The notes beneath the pieces are model-generated. The model worked only from the letters and a program-made list of their open reading frames with translations. It made no database searches and was not told where the DNA came from. From the NCBI GenBank assembly GCA_964555055.1, contig CAZKQW010000006.1, positions 124,001-188,000 of the forward strand: 64,000 bases of DNA, written 5' to 3'. The translations under genes and the position numbers were made by a program. This DNA is from GCA-016699445 sp964555055. Its GTDB lineage: Bacteria; UBA10199; JACPAL01; GCA-016699445. Positions within the stretch are counted from its first letter, which is position 1. Every line of letters starts with the position of its first letter. Below are positions 43,245-52,573 of this stretch, one piece after another.

Positions 43245-44663
43245 ATGGTCGAGACAAAAGCACTTCCTGAAATCAAGCCCGCTATCTTGGTCGTTGATGA
43301 TGATCAAAGCATGAGGGAAATCCTGGCTTCCATACTCAGGAAAAAATTCAATGTACACCTAGCCCAAAACACCTCCGAAGCCAGAGAGATCCTACAGCGC
43401 ATCGATGTTCAAGTCGTGTTACTCGATGTCAGACTTGGCTCCGAAGATGGCCTCGCGTTCCTCCCTGATATAAAGGAAATGAACGATCAAATCGAAGTCA
43501 TCGTCATCACCGTCCTTAAAGACATCAAGACCGCGGTTCAAGCGATTAAAGTCGGAGCTTTTGACTTCATTAATAAAAACTTCGACGACGAAGATCTTGA
43601 AGCGATGATTCATCGCGCGATCGAAAAGCAAAAAGCGGCGCGAGAAATTTTATACTTACAAGAAGAAATCAAACAGCAGCACCCTGACGACTTTTATTTT
43701 GGACGAAGTCCGGCACTTCAAAAGATGCGCGATATGGCGGATCGTGCCGCGGGTCTCCAAACAACGGTGTTGATCACGGGAGAGACAGGCACCGGAAAAG
43801 AGCTGATGGCCCGCTATATCCATAGAAAAAGCCATCTGCACGACAAGCCTTTCGTGACGATTAATTTAGCCGCCATTCCCTCGGAGCTCATGGAATCTAT
43901 ATTGTTTGGACATGAAAAGGGCGCGTTTACCGGCGCTCACCGATTACATTACGGAAAATTCGAGCTTGCAAACGGCGGCACCCTTTTCCTCGATGAAATC
44001 GGGGAGCTTCGCTACGACCTACAGGCCAAACTTTTAAGAGTCCTGCAAGAGAGCGAGATCGAGCGTATCGGCGGCAATAAAGTCATCCCGATACGGGTTC
44101 GCTTGATTTCAGCGACCAACGTCAATCTTTTGGAGAAGATCAAGCTAAAGGAATTTCGTGGTGATCTTTACTACCGCTTGAACGTTGTTCCGATGCATCT
44201 TCCGGCTCTTCGTGAACGCATCGAGGATCTTCCGCAACTTTTAGATTTTTTCCTGGATCGCTACAATAAGAAGTTCAATCGCCATGTTAAAGGCTTCCAT
44301 CCCGACGTCATCAAACTTCTCTCCACTCATAATTGGCCGGGAAACATTCGGGAATTAGAGAATTTCGTCGAAAGAATCGTCGCCATCTCGACAAACGACA
44401 TCATCGAGAAGGAGGATATTCCTTTAGAATATTACCTCTACCAACTCGACCAGTCGGAACCCATCGCCGGAGAAGACAAACTCCAAAAAAGTCTCGACGC
44501 CTTCGAGAGGAGTTTTATTTTCCGTGTGCTTAAAGATTCTGGTTGGAATCAAACCCGTGCTTCCATAAAGCTCGGCATCCATAGAAAAACGTTGGAGTAT
44601 AAAATCAAAAGGCTAGGGATGGAAGATGTCATACACTCAGAAAAAACAAAGGACGACGATTAA
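43245..44663 (+). CDS. Sigma-54-dependent response regulator (NtrC family)
   Basis: 472 residues. Receiver domain ~12-125 with phospho-acceptor in VVLLDVRLG (~62-70); AAA+ domain with Walker A GETGTGKEL (~177), the sigma-54 contact loop GAFTGA (~237) and Walker B GGTLFLDEIGEL (~258); C-terminal Fis-type helix-turn-helix (NQTRASIKLGIHRKTLEYKIKRLG region, ~430-460). It activates sigma-54 promoters when phosphorylated, most likely by the CACHE kinase at 37753. The downstream TonB receptor starts within its last 38 nt, so the two are coupled. Confidence 0.93.
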   Translation: MVETKALPEIKPAILVVDDDQSMREILASILRKKFNVHLAQNTSEAREILQRIDVQVVLLDVRLGSEDGLAFLPDIKEMNDQIEVIVITVLKDIKTAVQAIKVGAFDFINKNFDDEDLEAMIHRAIEKQKAAREILYLQEEIKQQHPDDFYFGRSPALQKMRDMADRAAGLQTTVLITGETGTGKELMARYIHRKSHLHDKPFVTINLAAIPSELMESILFGHEKGAFTGAHRLHYGKFELANGGTLFLDEIGELRYDLQAKLLRVLQESEIERIGGNKVIPIRVRLISATNVNLLEKIKLKEFRGDLYYRLNVVPMHLPALRERIEDLPQLLDFFLDRYNKKFNRHVKGFHPDVIKLLSTHNWPGNIRELENFVERIVAISTNDIIEKEDIPLEYYLYQLDQSEPIAGEDKLQKSLDAFERSFIFRVLKDSGWNQTRASIKLGIHRKTLEYKIKRLGMEDVIHSEKTKDDD

Positions 44664-46680
44664 GCTTGTCCTTCTCATGGCGTCCCTTCTTTCGCAGGGA
44701 CTTTCAGCTCAAGAATCCAACACGATCCTGCCGGACGTCGTCGTCACTCCCGACAAGAATCAAACCACACTTTCTATAACTCCCGCCACGACATATGTCA
44801 TCACACGACAAGATATCGAGAAACAGGCCGCCAACTCCGTCCCTGCGATCCTCAGAAATGTACCCGGTCTTGACGTGGTTGCCCTTGGTTCACCTGGAGA
44901 CGATGTCGATATCCGCCTTCGAGGCGCGGACCGGGATGAGGTGCTTATCCTCATGGACGGCATTCCCATCAATAGTGTGCGTGAACATCGAACCCTCTTC
45001 CTAGGCAATCTTACTGTGGACAACGTCGAACGGATTGAGGTCGTCAAAGGATCACAAAGTGTTTTATACGGCTCAGATGCCGTCGGCGGCGTTATCAATA
45101 TCATCACCCGAAAAGGGAGCGCGCGTATCACACCCATTTTCGGTTTCACGGCGGGCAATCTCGGCCTTTTCGACAAAAAGGCAGGCATTTCCGGAAGCGC
45201 CGGCAAGGCTCTCTGGAATTTTACGGCCTCCGACAAAGATCAAAAAGGCCGCTTCGATCGAGATCGGTTTCGCGGTCAAATGACTTCGGCAAATTTTTCC
45301 TACCAACTGTTTCCTCAATTGAAGACAGAGGCAGGGGTAAACTATGCGCATTCCAATCAAGAGATTTTTTACGAAGTTCTGACGCGTTTCGATGCGGGGA
45401 CATCGAGCCTCGTGATCCAATTGGATCGCGACAATAATCGCACCTTAGCACGCGATCTCTTAGAGGCTCATAATACATGGGAGACCCAACCTTTTTCTTG
45501 GTGGAAGAGCACGCTACAATACGGCTTCTTCGGAGATTGGGACCGTGGTTTTAATAGCTCTACAGGCGATACCGTTCCGACTGGATACACGGCAGGCAAC
45601 CAAGACTTCGACGGGCACGGCTACAGGCATCACGTTGATTTTCGCAATAACCTCGATTGGCCGGCTTTACGATGGATGAAGACGGCGTCGACATTGGGCT
45701 TTGAATTCGAAGATGAGCGTGTCGGTTTCACCGACATCGGCAGCGAATTCCCTGCTTCAGGACAAGAAGGAGATCGACAAAACGAAGCTCCTTACTTCCT
45801 GCAAACATTCAACCTCTTTGAAGACCGCTTGATTTTATCGGGAGGGGCTCGTTTTGATCACAACTCCACTTTCGGATCAGAATGGAGCCCACGAGGATCG
45901 CTTCTCTATCGCCATTCTCAAACAGGCACTACCTTCCGGGCGAACTACAGTGAAGGTTTCCATGGCCCCACTATCCTGGAATTCTACACGCAGACCCTCC
46001 TTCGGGATTTGGGAAACCCAGCCTTTCAGGCGGTGCGACTCGAAGCCGAACGCTCCCAGAGTTATGAAGCGGGGGTCGAACAGGATTTATTCGGGCGCGT
46101 GAAGATCGGATCGACATTCTTTTACGTGGATTACGATCAACTTTTCGATGAATTGCAGTTCATCCATGATGCCTATACCACCGGAGTTGAAACTTCCGTC
46201 ATCGCTTCGCCTTGGGACAACCTTCAAGTCGGTGGGGCTTACACGTTTATGAAGTCGATTAATGAAGACAATAATAACCGTCTCTCCAACCGCCCTCAGG
46301 ACCGCTTCCACTTTTTCGTTCAGGCAACGCCTTGGGAGAGATTTCAGGTCCGTACCGATCTCAATATCATCGGTCATCGATTGATTCCCAATACCTTGTC
46401 GACGGCCTCCGGCGACTTTAATCTTATCATCGTCGACGCGGACGGAAACCCGTCCGGAGGCACATTAACCAACTCCACCACGGAAGAAGGCCGGAAGCTA
46501 GCGGGCTATGCAAAGCTAGATCTCTCAGTCTCTTACATGATCGCCAAAAATCAATGGGGTTTGAGCGACTGGAAATTTTTCGGCGTCATCGAAAACCTTC
46601 TCGATGACCAATATCAGGAAAAATTCGGGCTTCCAGCGCCCGGCATCAATTTCCGTTTGGGTTCCGAAGCGAGATTCTGA
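44626..46680 (+). CDS. TonB-dependent outer-membrane receptor
   Basis: 684 residues. Signal peptide ~1-29 (LLMASLLSQGLSA), TonB-box-like PDVVVTP (~35), plug domain ~55-165 (VPAILRNVPGLDV, IRLRGADRDEVLILMDGIPIN, VVKGSQSVLYGSDAVGGVINIIT) and a beta-barrel ending in an aromatic residue (SEARF). The plug is BtuB-like, but ligand specificity is not readable. Location beside a radical-SAM peptide gene, a peptide-type binding protein and a two-component system suggests uptake of a peptide or metal-chelate. This is inference. Confidence 0.9.
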   Translation: MSYTQKKQRTTIKLVLLMASLLSQGLSAQESNTILPDVVVTPDKNQTTLSITPATTYVITRQDIEKQAANSVPAILRNVPGLDVVALGSPGDDVDIRLRGADRDEVLILMDGIPINSVREHRTLFLGNLTVDNVERIEVVKGSQSVLYGSDAVGGVINIITRKGSARITPIFGFTAGNLGLFDKKAGISGSAGKALWNFTASDKDQKGRFDRDRFRGQMTSANFSYQLFPQLKTEAGVNYAHSNQEIFYEVLTRFDAGTSSLVIQLDRDNNRTLARDLLEAHNTWETQPFSWWKSTLQYGFFGDWDRGFNSSTGDTVPTGYTAGNQDFDGHGYRHHVDFRNNLDWPALRWMKTASTLGFEFEDERVGFTDIGSEFPASGQEGDRQNEAPYFLQTFNLFEDRLILSGGARFDHNSTFGSEWSPRGSLLYRHSQTGTTFRANYSEGFHGPTILEFYTQTLLRDLGNPAFQAVRLEAERSQSYEAGVEQDLFGRVKIGSTFFYVDYDQLFDELQFIHDAYTTGVETSVIASPWDNLQVGGAYTFMKSINEDNNNRLSNRPQDRFHFFVQATPWERFQVRTDLNIIGHRLIPNTLSTASGDFNLIIVDADGNPSGGTLTNSTTEEGRKLAGYAKLDLSVSYMIAKNQWGLSDWKFFGVIENLLDDQYQEKFGLPAPGINFRLGSEARF

Positions 46681-47439
46681 TTATTGAGTGTGGAGCATTG
46701 GAGGAGGCGTTCCGTATTCCTTTAGTGCGACTTTACGGATCGCTTGCACGATGCCTGGCATCGTGCTCTTCAGACCCCATTTCAGAAGAAATTTAGGCAC
46801 ATTGGAACCCGTGTCAGCCTTCACATCATACACAAAAAGAGTGCGGTAACGATCACCTTGATAACGTCCAATCTTAAAACTCCCTTCAGAAGATCGGATA
46901 TTCCCGGCTTTCTTGATCCAATCGCAGCGATAGAAGGACTCGCCGCCCCTCGTCTCATCATAATCCGCCTTTACGATCATCCACCGGTTAGAGACGGGCC
47001 ATGGTAAGTCGAAGTACTGAAAAAAAAATCCGGTCCACTTCTGGTCTTTTTTCTGGAATTCGAATGGATCGATCCTTTGAGAACCCAAGATATCGTAAAA
47101 AACACTCACTTTTGTCGCTTCTCCGACTTGCTTCAAAAGGTTTTCGGTCACCGTATGGCTATCGGATAACGTCGGCATTTTATAATATTTCCAATCATTC
47201 GTCTTAATGAAGAGCCTCCACACCACCTCGGGAGGAACATCAATCACCGCCTCCATCTTACCCCATACGGATTTTCCTTCGAACCCTCCGTCCGTGAAAA
47301 TTTCCCCCCGTGATAGTCTTTGTTGTAGATTCTCTCGGTCTGAAAAAGGGTCGCTAGAGGAGCTTGAGGAGGTTTCCGATTGGAAAATCAACGGGGTGAT
47401 CAAAAGAAGTGTTAACGAGATTTTTCGAATTATCTTCAT
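46681..47439 (-). CDS. Exported START/SRPBCC-like protein
   Basis: 252 residues from ATG 47439, which gives a clean signal peptide (MKIIRKISLTLLLITPLIF); a longer reading overlaps the divergent acs gene. The mature part resembles the START/Bet v1-like fold used for hydrophobic ligands: IDVPPEVVWRLFIKTNDWKYY, VSNRWMIVKADYDE and RTLFVYDVKADTGSNVPKFL. Similar exported proteins of this fold are found in Deltaproteobacteria. Convergent with the TonB receptor, with adjacent stop codons. Ligand unknown. Confidence 0.7.
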   Translation of the reverse strand: MKIIRKISLTLLLITPLIFQSETSSSSSSDPFSDRENLQQRLSRGEIFTDGGFEGKSVWGKMEAVIDVPPEVVWRLFIKTNDWKYYKMPTLSDSHTVTENLLKQVGEATKVSVFYDILGSQRIDPFEFQKKDQKWTGFFFQYFDLPWPVSNRWMIVKADYDETRGGESFYRCDWIKKAGNIRSSEGSFKIGRYQGDRYRTLFVYDVKADTGSNVPKFLLKWGLKSTMPGIVQAIRKVALKEYGTPPPMLHTQ

Positions 47440-47509
47440 GTACGTTATTTCACTTATTTGAGGTTTATTGACAAACAAAAATACCCTATAGGGAGCTGCA
47501 GGAGCTTCT

Positions 47510-49480
47510 ATGAAAAAAGCATCTTCATCCATTGATTCGTTCAACCAAGAAAACCGTCGTTTTCCGCCTCCGGAGGACTTCCGAAAAAAAGCTTGGATAC
47601 CTACTGCAGAAGAATACCGGAAACTCTATGAAGAATCTCTTAATGACCCTGAGGTATTCTGGGGTCGGATCGCACAGAATTTCTCGTGGTACCGCCCGTG
47701 GGACCGAGTTTTAAAATATGACTGGAGTCAAAACATTGATGTACGATGGTTTGACGGCGCCCAAACGAATATCACCGTGAACGCTTTGGATCGGCATTTA
47801 GAAAATAACGGGGATCGGATCGCTTATATATGGGTGGGTAACGAACCCCATGAAGAAAAGCAGATCACATACCGGGAACTCCACGACGAGGTATGCCGGG
47901 CGGCAAACTCCTTAAAAAAAATCGGCGTAAAAAAGGGCGATCGCGTCACCATTTACCTCCCGATGATCCCGGAATTGCCTATTTTCCTACTGGCTTGTGC
48001 GCGTATTGGAGCCATCCATTCTGTAGTCTTCGGCGGTTTTTCGGCAGAGGCCCTCAAAGAACGACTTGTAGACGCTCAAAGTGAAGTTCTCATCACCGCT
48101 GACGGAGGTTTCCGCGGGTCTAAAGTCATTCCATTAAAAGCGATCGCTGATCAAGCCATGGATCTCTGTACTTCTTTGGATCATCGAGTGCGGCAATGCT
48201 TGGTCGTTCGGCGTACTCATAAACTCATTCCCCTTACCCCCGAACGGGACATTTTTTGGGATGATTTTTCGAAAGATATGGATGCCATCTGTGAGCCCGA
48301 AAGGATTGATGCCGAGGATCCGCTTTTCATCCTCTATACGTCCGGATCTACGGGAAAACCCAAAGGCGTCTTGCATACGACCGCTGGGTATATGGTTTAT
48401 GCAGCTACGACTTTTAAGCATGTCTTCGATTATCGGCCAGAAGATGTGTTTTTTTGCACGGCCGATATTGGGTGGGTTACGGGACATAGCTACTTGGTCT
48501 ATGGCCCTCTCTGTAACGGCGCGACCTCAATCCTCTACGAAGGACTTCCTAATCACCCAAATCCCGACCGTTTCTGGGAAATCATCGAACGCCGCAAAGT
48601 CTCCATTTTTTACACCGCCCCCACCGCCATCCGATCTTTGATGCGAGAAGGGGAAGATTGGCCCGCAAAGCACGATTTGTCTTCCTTGCGCCTTTTAGGA
48701 TCTGTCGGCGAGCCCATAAATCCGGAAGCCTGGATGTGGTATCATAAAAACATCGGTCATGAAAATTGCCCCATCGTGGACACCTGGTGGCAAACCGAAA
48801 CGGGAGGAATTCTCATCACCCCGTTTCCAGGAGCGACGACTATAAAGCCGGGGTCGGCGGGCGTGCCTTTTTTTGGTATCATGCCGGAAATCGTCCGGGA
48901 AAATGGCTCCTCCTGCGAAACGAACGAGGGAGGTTATTTGATCATAAAGCAGCCATGGCCTGGCATTATGAGGACCGTCTATGGCCATCACGCCCGTTTC
49001 CAAGAAACATATTTTTCGAAATTTCCGGGTTCTTATTTTACGGGCGATGGAGCTCGTCGGGACGAAGACGGTCTTTTTTGGCTGATGGGTCGGGTCGATG
49101 ACGTCCTTAACGTCTCGGGTCACCGCATCGGCACGGCGGAAGTCGAGAGCGCCCTCGTATCCCATCCCCACGTGGCCGAAGCCGCGGTCGTTGGTTTTTC
49201 TCATGACATCAAAGGACAGGGGATTTACGCCTTCGTCACCACTAAAAAAGATTTACCTCTCGACGTTAAAGCGCTTCAAAGTCATGTTAGGAATGAAATA
49301 GGACCCATCGCTGTTCCAGATAAAATCCAGTTTACTCCTGCGTTACCTAAAACGCGGTCCGGGAAAATCATGCGGCGCATTTTGAGGAAAATCGCGGAAG
49401 GAGATACTGAAAACCTAGGCGATACCACGACGCTAGCGGATCCAGGCGTTGTCGAACAAATTATAAGGAATAAGATATAA
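47510..49480 (+). CDS. acs: Acetyl-CoA synthetase
   Basis: 656 residues, full length for AMP-forming Acs. ACAS N-terminal segment, then P-loop-like YTSGSTGKPKGVLHTT (~275), TADIGWVTGHSYLVYGPL (~310), DTWWQTETGG (~420) and the catalytic/acetylation lysine motif KTRSGKIMRRILRKIA (~615). Converts acetate, ATP and CoA to acetyl-CoA. CAGGAG precedes the ATG. Monocistronic here, ending 17 nt before the convergent mltD stop. Confidence 0.95.
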   Translation: MKKASSSIDSFNQENRRFPPPEDFRKKAWIPTAEEYRKLYEESLNDPEVFWGRIAQNFSWYRPWDRVLKYDWSQNIDVRWFDGAQTNITVNALDRHLENNGDRIAYIWVGNEPHEEKQITYRELHDEVCRAANSLKKIGVKKGDRVTIYLPMIPELPIFLLACARIGAIHSVVFGGFSAEALKERLVDAQSEVLITADGGFRGSKVIPLKAIADQAMDLCTSLDHRVRQCLVVRRTHKLIPLTPERDIFWDDFSKDMDAICEPERIDAEDPLFILYTSGSTGKPKGVLHTTAGYMVYAATTFKHVFDYRPEDVFFCTADIGWVTGHSYLVYGPLCNGATSILYEGLPNHPNPDRFWEIIERRKVSIFYTAPTAIRSLMREGEDWPAKHDLSSLRLLGSVGEPINPEAWMWYHKNIGHENCPIVDTWWQTETGGILITPFPGATTIKPGSAGVPFFGIMPEIVRENGSSCETNEGGYLIIKQPWPGIMRTVYGHHARFQETYFSKFPGSYFTGDGARRDEDGLFWLMGRVDDVLNVSGHRIGTAEVESALVSHPHVAEAAVVGFSHDIKGQGIYAFVTTKKDLPLDVKALQSHVRNEIGPIAVPDKIQFTPALPKTRSGKIMRRILRKIAEGDTENLGDTTTLADPGVVEQIIRNKI

Positions 49481-49497
49481 GAGAATTTCGGCCAAAA

Positions 49498-51003
49498 TTA
49501 ATCTAAGGAAGCTGTTTGCTTAGAAGGAATTTTAAGAGACTGACCCTTTTTGAGTTTTTTCCCGTTGGATAGCTTGTTGAGGTCTTTTAACTGCGTAGGG
49601 GATATTTTATACTTTTTAGCGATCGAATGGATGGACTCTCCATGACGTACCCGATGAGTACCGCGGGATTTTCTAGCTTCCGACTTCTCCACCATCGCGA
49701 GCTTCTTGCTGCGCCGGGTTTCGCCCGAGACGCTTCCAATCTCGCGTCCTTTCGCAGCCCTCACGAGCTTACGATTTTTACGACCAGAACTTCTCTCATC
49801 GACGCATCCACGTTTTTTACGGCACTTTTTAGAGTTTCCTTCCGAAGCATCTGTGAAGCGCTCGCCTTCCGGTGGAGTAAATGGAATGATGAGTTCCATG
49901 CCCGGCCTCACCATTTCCCTCATTCCCATATTATTAGCGGCGGCTAAAAGGATCGTGGGCACGCCTTGCTTTTTCGCCACATGATCCAAGGATTGGGCCT
50001 TCGTTACTCGAAACTTATCCTCACCTAAATGATTATCCGGTTGCAAGGCGGCGTAATTCTCTTCGAACCGGTCTTTGGAGGCACTCGGTATCTTTAATTT
50101 ATACTCTTCCCGATTGACGGGAGTGACCCAACGAATCAGTTCAGGATTAAGACTCCGCAAGTTCTCGTAACTCACATCAGCACATTTAGCAGCCACACGC
50201 AGATCGATGGGTTTATTCAAAGTGACTTCCACCGTTTCAACCGGCTCCTCGTATTCAATATTGTCGAAACCGTATTTTTTTGGATTTTTGGCGATCATGG
50301 CCGCGGCAATCAGCTTCGGTACGTAATCTTTAGTCTCCGGTTTAAGATAACGACCTTCCGTTAACTCCCAAAAGTCATCCGTAGAATATTTACGGATGGC
50401 ACGATCGATCTTCCCCTCTCCCGCATTATAACCGGCAGCGGCTAAATACCAGTCGTTGTAACGGGCATAGAGGTCCTTCAAATATTTAGAGGCAGCGACA
50501 GTCGCCTTTTCGGGATCTCGCCTTTCATCATGCCACTGGTCCGCGTCTAAGCCGTACCGCCTTCCGGTAGATGCGATAAACTGCCAAGCTCCCGTGGCTT
50601 TCGCGCGTGAATAAGCATGCGGATTAAAGCCGCTTTCGATCATGGCCAAGTAAATGAGATCTTCCGGCAATCCCTCTTGATGGAGAATTTTTTTCATCAT
50701 GGGAATATACTTGCCGGAACGCCGCAAATAGCGCGCGAAATGCTCGCGGCCACGACCCTGGAAATAATCCATCCAGTCCTGGACGCGCTCGTTCATTACG
50801 AGAGGGATGCTGGGTTTATGAGAATCACCCGAAATGGAAAGAGCACTTCCGGGATTCCGGTCGGAATGATTGGAACGGGAGGCTGTTTGGGTTGATTTTG
50901 CGCAACCGGTAAATACCCCGGCACAAAAACCGACGAGGATCCCGTATCGCAACGCATCTCCCCGTCGCTTCCATGCTTCTTTTAATACATTTTGGAAAAA
51001 CAT
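49498..51003 (-). CDS. mltD: Membrane-bound lytic murein transglycosylase D with LysM domains
   Basis: 501 residues. Lipoprotein-like N-terminus (GFCAGVFTGC, Cys ~34). The lysozyme-like SLT domain (~100-240) has the catalytic Glu in YLAMIESGFNPHAYSRAKA followed by TGAWQFIASTGRRYGL and AAAGYNAGEGKIDRAI. A LysM-like module follows at ~335-375 and a clear one at the C-terminus (HRVRHGESIHSIAKKYKISPT region, ending LKIPSK). A basic, Ser-rich linker joins them. Cleaves glycan strands to anhydromuropeptides. It sits at the end of the dcw cluster, 101 nt downstream of ftsZ. Confidence 0.9.
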   Translation of the reverse strand: MFFQNVLKEAWKRRGDALRYGILVGFCAGVFTGCAKSTQTASRSNHSDRNPGSALSISGDSHKPSIPLVMNERVQDWMDYFQGRGREHFARYLRRSGKYIPMMKKILHQEGLPEDLIYLAMIESGFNPHAYSRAKATGAWQFIASTGRRYGLDADQWHDERRDPEKATVAASKYLKDLYARYNDWYLAAAGYNAGEGKIDRAIRKYSTDDFWELTEGRYLKPETKDYVPKLIAAAMIAKNPKKYGFDNIEYEEPVETVEVTLNKPIDLRVAAKCADVSYENLRSLNPELIRWVTPVNREEYKLKIPSASKDRFEENYAALQPDNHLGEDKFRVTKAQSLDHVAKKQGVPTILLAAANNMGMREMVRPGMELIIPFTPPEGERFTDASEGNSKKCRKKRGCVDERSSGRKNRKLVRAAKGREIGSVSGETRRSKKLAMVEKSEARKSRGTHRVRHGESIHSIAKKYKISPTQLKDLNKLSNGKKLKKGQSLKIPSKQTASLD

Positions 51004-51104
51004 AATAGTAATTTAGGATTATGACTTACTTATTAAAGTGAAGTCAAAACGTTTCCCCGGAATCGTCGTTTTAGCTCGACGCGGGGCGACATAAAGCGAA
51101 GGGA

Positions 51105-52442
51105 TTAGTCTGCGTGTTTTCTAAGAAAGGTCGGAGTGTCATACTCATCGTCACCTAAGCTTTCGCTCATGAATGACGATCCGGAGGAGTCTCCACGAAG
51201 GCTCGCAATAACACGCTTCAAGTCCGCTTGAACGGGAATGCGATTCCGCGGGGGATCAGCTTCAGCGCCCATGGAAGTCTCCGAAAAAGAAGGCCGCGGC
51301 GGCATGTACGAAATCGTCGTCTCTCTCTCTTCCCGCGCCGCCAAGGATGGCTGGGAGGAATGCGATATACTATTGAAAGGAATAATATTCTCGGCTCGGG
51401 CTCCCGTACCAGTAGAAACCGTATTTTTTTGCGGGACAAAGGGAGTTGCCGTTTTTTGTGTTTTATTAAATCCCGTTGCGATGACCGTCACGCGGATATC
51501 TCCGGCGGTCAATTGATCGTCGATTACGGCGCCAAAGATGATATTAGCCTCTTCGTGAGCCTCTTCTTGAACGAGCTTCGCGGCTTCATTGACTTCAAAA
51601 AGGGTGAGATCCCTGCCGCCAGTGACGTTCAAGAGGATGCCGGTGGCGCCTTGAATAGAGACATTTTCCAAAAGAGGCGAGGAGATCGCACGCGTGGCGG
51701 CTTCGATAGCCCGGTGCTCCCCGGACGCGACGCCGCTGCCCATCAAAGTCACGCCGCGCTCACCCATGACCGCTCGGATGTCCGCGAAGTCGAGATTGAT
51801 GAGTCCCTCGACCAGGATCAAATCCGAGATGCCCCGGACCGCATGAAGCAAGACTTCATCGGCCATCTTGAACGCCTGTACCATCGACATGTCCTTGCCG
51901 GCTACCGTCAAAAGGCGTTCGTTGGGGATGCAAATCAGGCTATCGACGGACTCTTCCAATTCATTTAAGCCTTCATCGGCAAAGCGTCCTCGCCTTTTTC
52001 CTTCGAAATGGAAGGGCTTGCTGACGACACCGATCGTCAACGCGCCCAAGTCTTTCGCGATACGCGCGATGACGGGTGCGGCTCCCGTGCCGGTACCGCC
52101 GCCCATGCCGGCCGTGATGAAGACCATGTCGGCGCCCTCCAGAAGCTTCGTGATCTCGGCTTCGCTTTCTATCGCGGCTTTGCGCCCAATCTCGGGATTC
52201 GCTCCGGCGCCCAAGCCCTTCGTCAATTCGACGCCCAGCTGGACCTTAATCGGGGCTTTGTTGATCTTGAGGGCCTGCATGTCCGTGTTGGCAGCGATAA
52301 AATCGACTCCCGTGAGTCCATACCCCGGCTGCATCCCCCAAATTTCCATCATCGTATTGAGGGCATTCCCCCCCGCCCCACCGGCCCCGATGACTTTGAT
52401 CCGAGCCCCGCTAGCCACCTTATCTTCGATGAGTTCGAACAT
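51105..52442 (-). CDS. ftsZ: Cell-division GTPase FtsZ
   Basis: 445 residues. GTP-binding motifs GAGGAGGNALNTM (~20), tubulin signature GGGTGTGAAPVIA (~115) and the synergy loop DFADIRAVMGERG (~215). A disordered Ser/Pro linker of ~90 residues leads to the conserved C-terminal peptide DTPTFLRKHAD that binds FtsA and other partners. Forms the Z ring. Preceded by AAAAGGAGGGG; two hairpins lie between ftsA and ftsZ, suggesting separate post-transcriptional control. Confidence 0.97.
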   Translation of the reverse strand: MFELIEDKVASGARIKVIGAGGAGGNALNTMMEIWGMQPGYGLTGVDFIAANTDMQALKINKAPIKVQLGVELTKGLGAGANPEIGRKAAIESEAEITKLLEGADMVFITAGMGGGTGTGAAPVIARIAKDLGALTIGVVSKPFHFEGKRRGRFADEGLNELEESVDSLICIPNERLLTVAGKDMSMVQAFKMADEVLLHAVRGISDLILVEGLINLDFADIRAVMGERGVTLMGSGVASGEHRAIEAATRAISSPLLENVSIQGATGILLNVTGGRDLTLFEVNEAAKLVQEEAHEEANIIFGAVIDDQLTAGDIRVTVIATGFNKTQKTATPFVPQKNTVSTGTGARAENIIPFNSISHSSQPSLAAREERETTISYMPPRPSFSETSMGAEADPPRNRIPVQADLKRVIASLRGDSSGSSFMSESLGDDEYDTPTFLRKHAD

Positions 52443-52460
52443 ACATCCCCTCCTTTTATA

Positions 52461-52488
52461 TCAGAGGGAGATACCGCTCTCCCTCTGA
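52461..52488 (-). promoter_or_regulatory. Hairpin immediately upstream of ftsZ
   Basis: TCAGAGGGAGA and TCTCCCTCTGA form a perfect 11-bp stem with a 6-nt loop, ending a few nt before the AAAAGGAGGGG ribosome-binding site. It could shield or stabilise the ftsZ leader. Confidence 0.5.
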
Positions 52489-52530
52489 AACTCCCATCTG
52501 GTATCCTGGAACTGACCATTCACTCCGTTT

Positions 52531-52558
52531 GACCGGACGGAATGAATCCGATCCGGTC
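52531..52558 (-). terminator. Hairpin just after ftsA
   Basis: GACCGGA (52531-52537) pairs with TCCGGTC (52552-52558), and an inner CGGA/TCCG continues the stem after one bulged base. No T-run follows on the minus strand (CAAACGG), so it is more likely an mRNA-stability or processing element than a terminator. Confidence 0.35.
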
Positions 52559-52573
52559 AATACTCGTTCACTC

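Noticed and set aside
42954..43245. Readthrough or recoding of TGA to join two coding-like stretches
   Set aside because: Many clear genes here use TGA as stop in overlapping ATGA junctions, so recoding is not supported; a decayed gene is simpler.
43167..43358. 63-residue minus-strand frame across the response-regulator start
   Set aside because: Its first half is antisense to the receiver domain and it has no start signal. Only its tail looks coding, so it is listed as a remnant.
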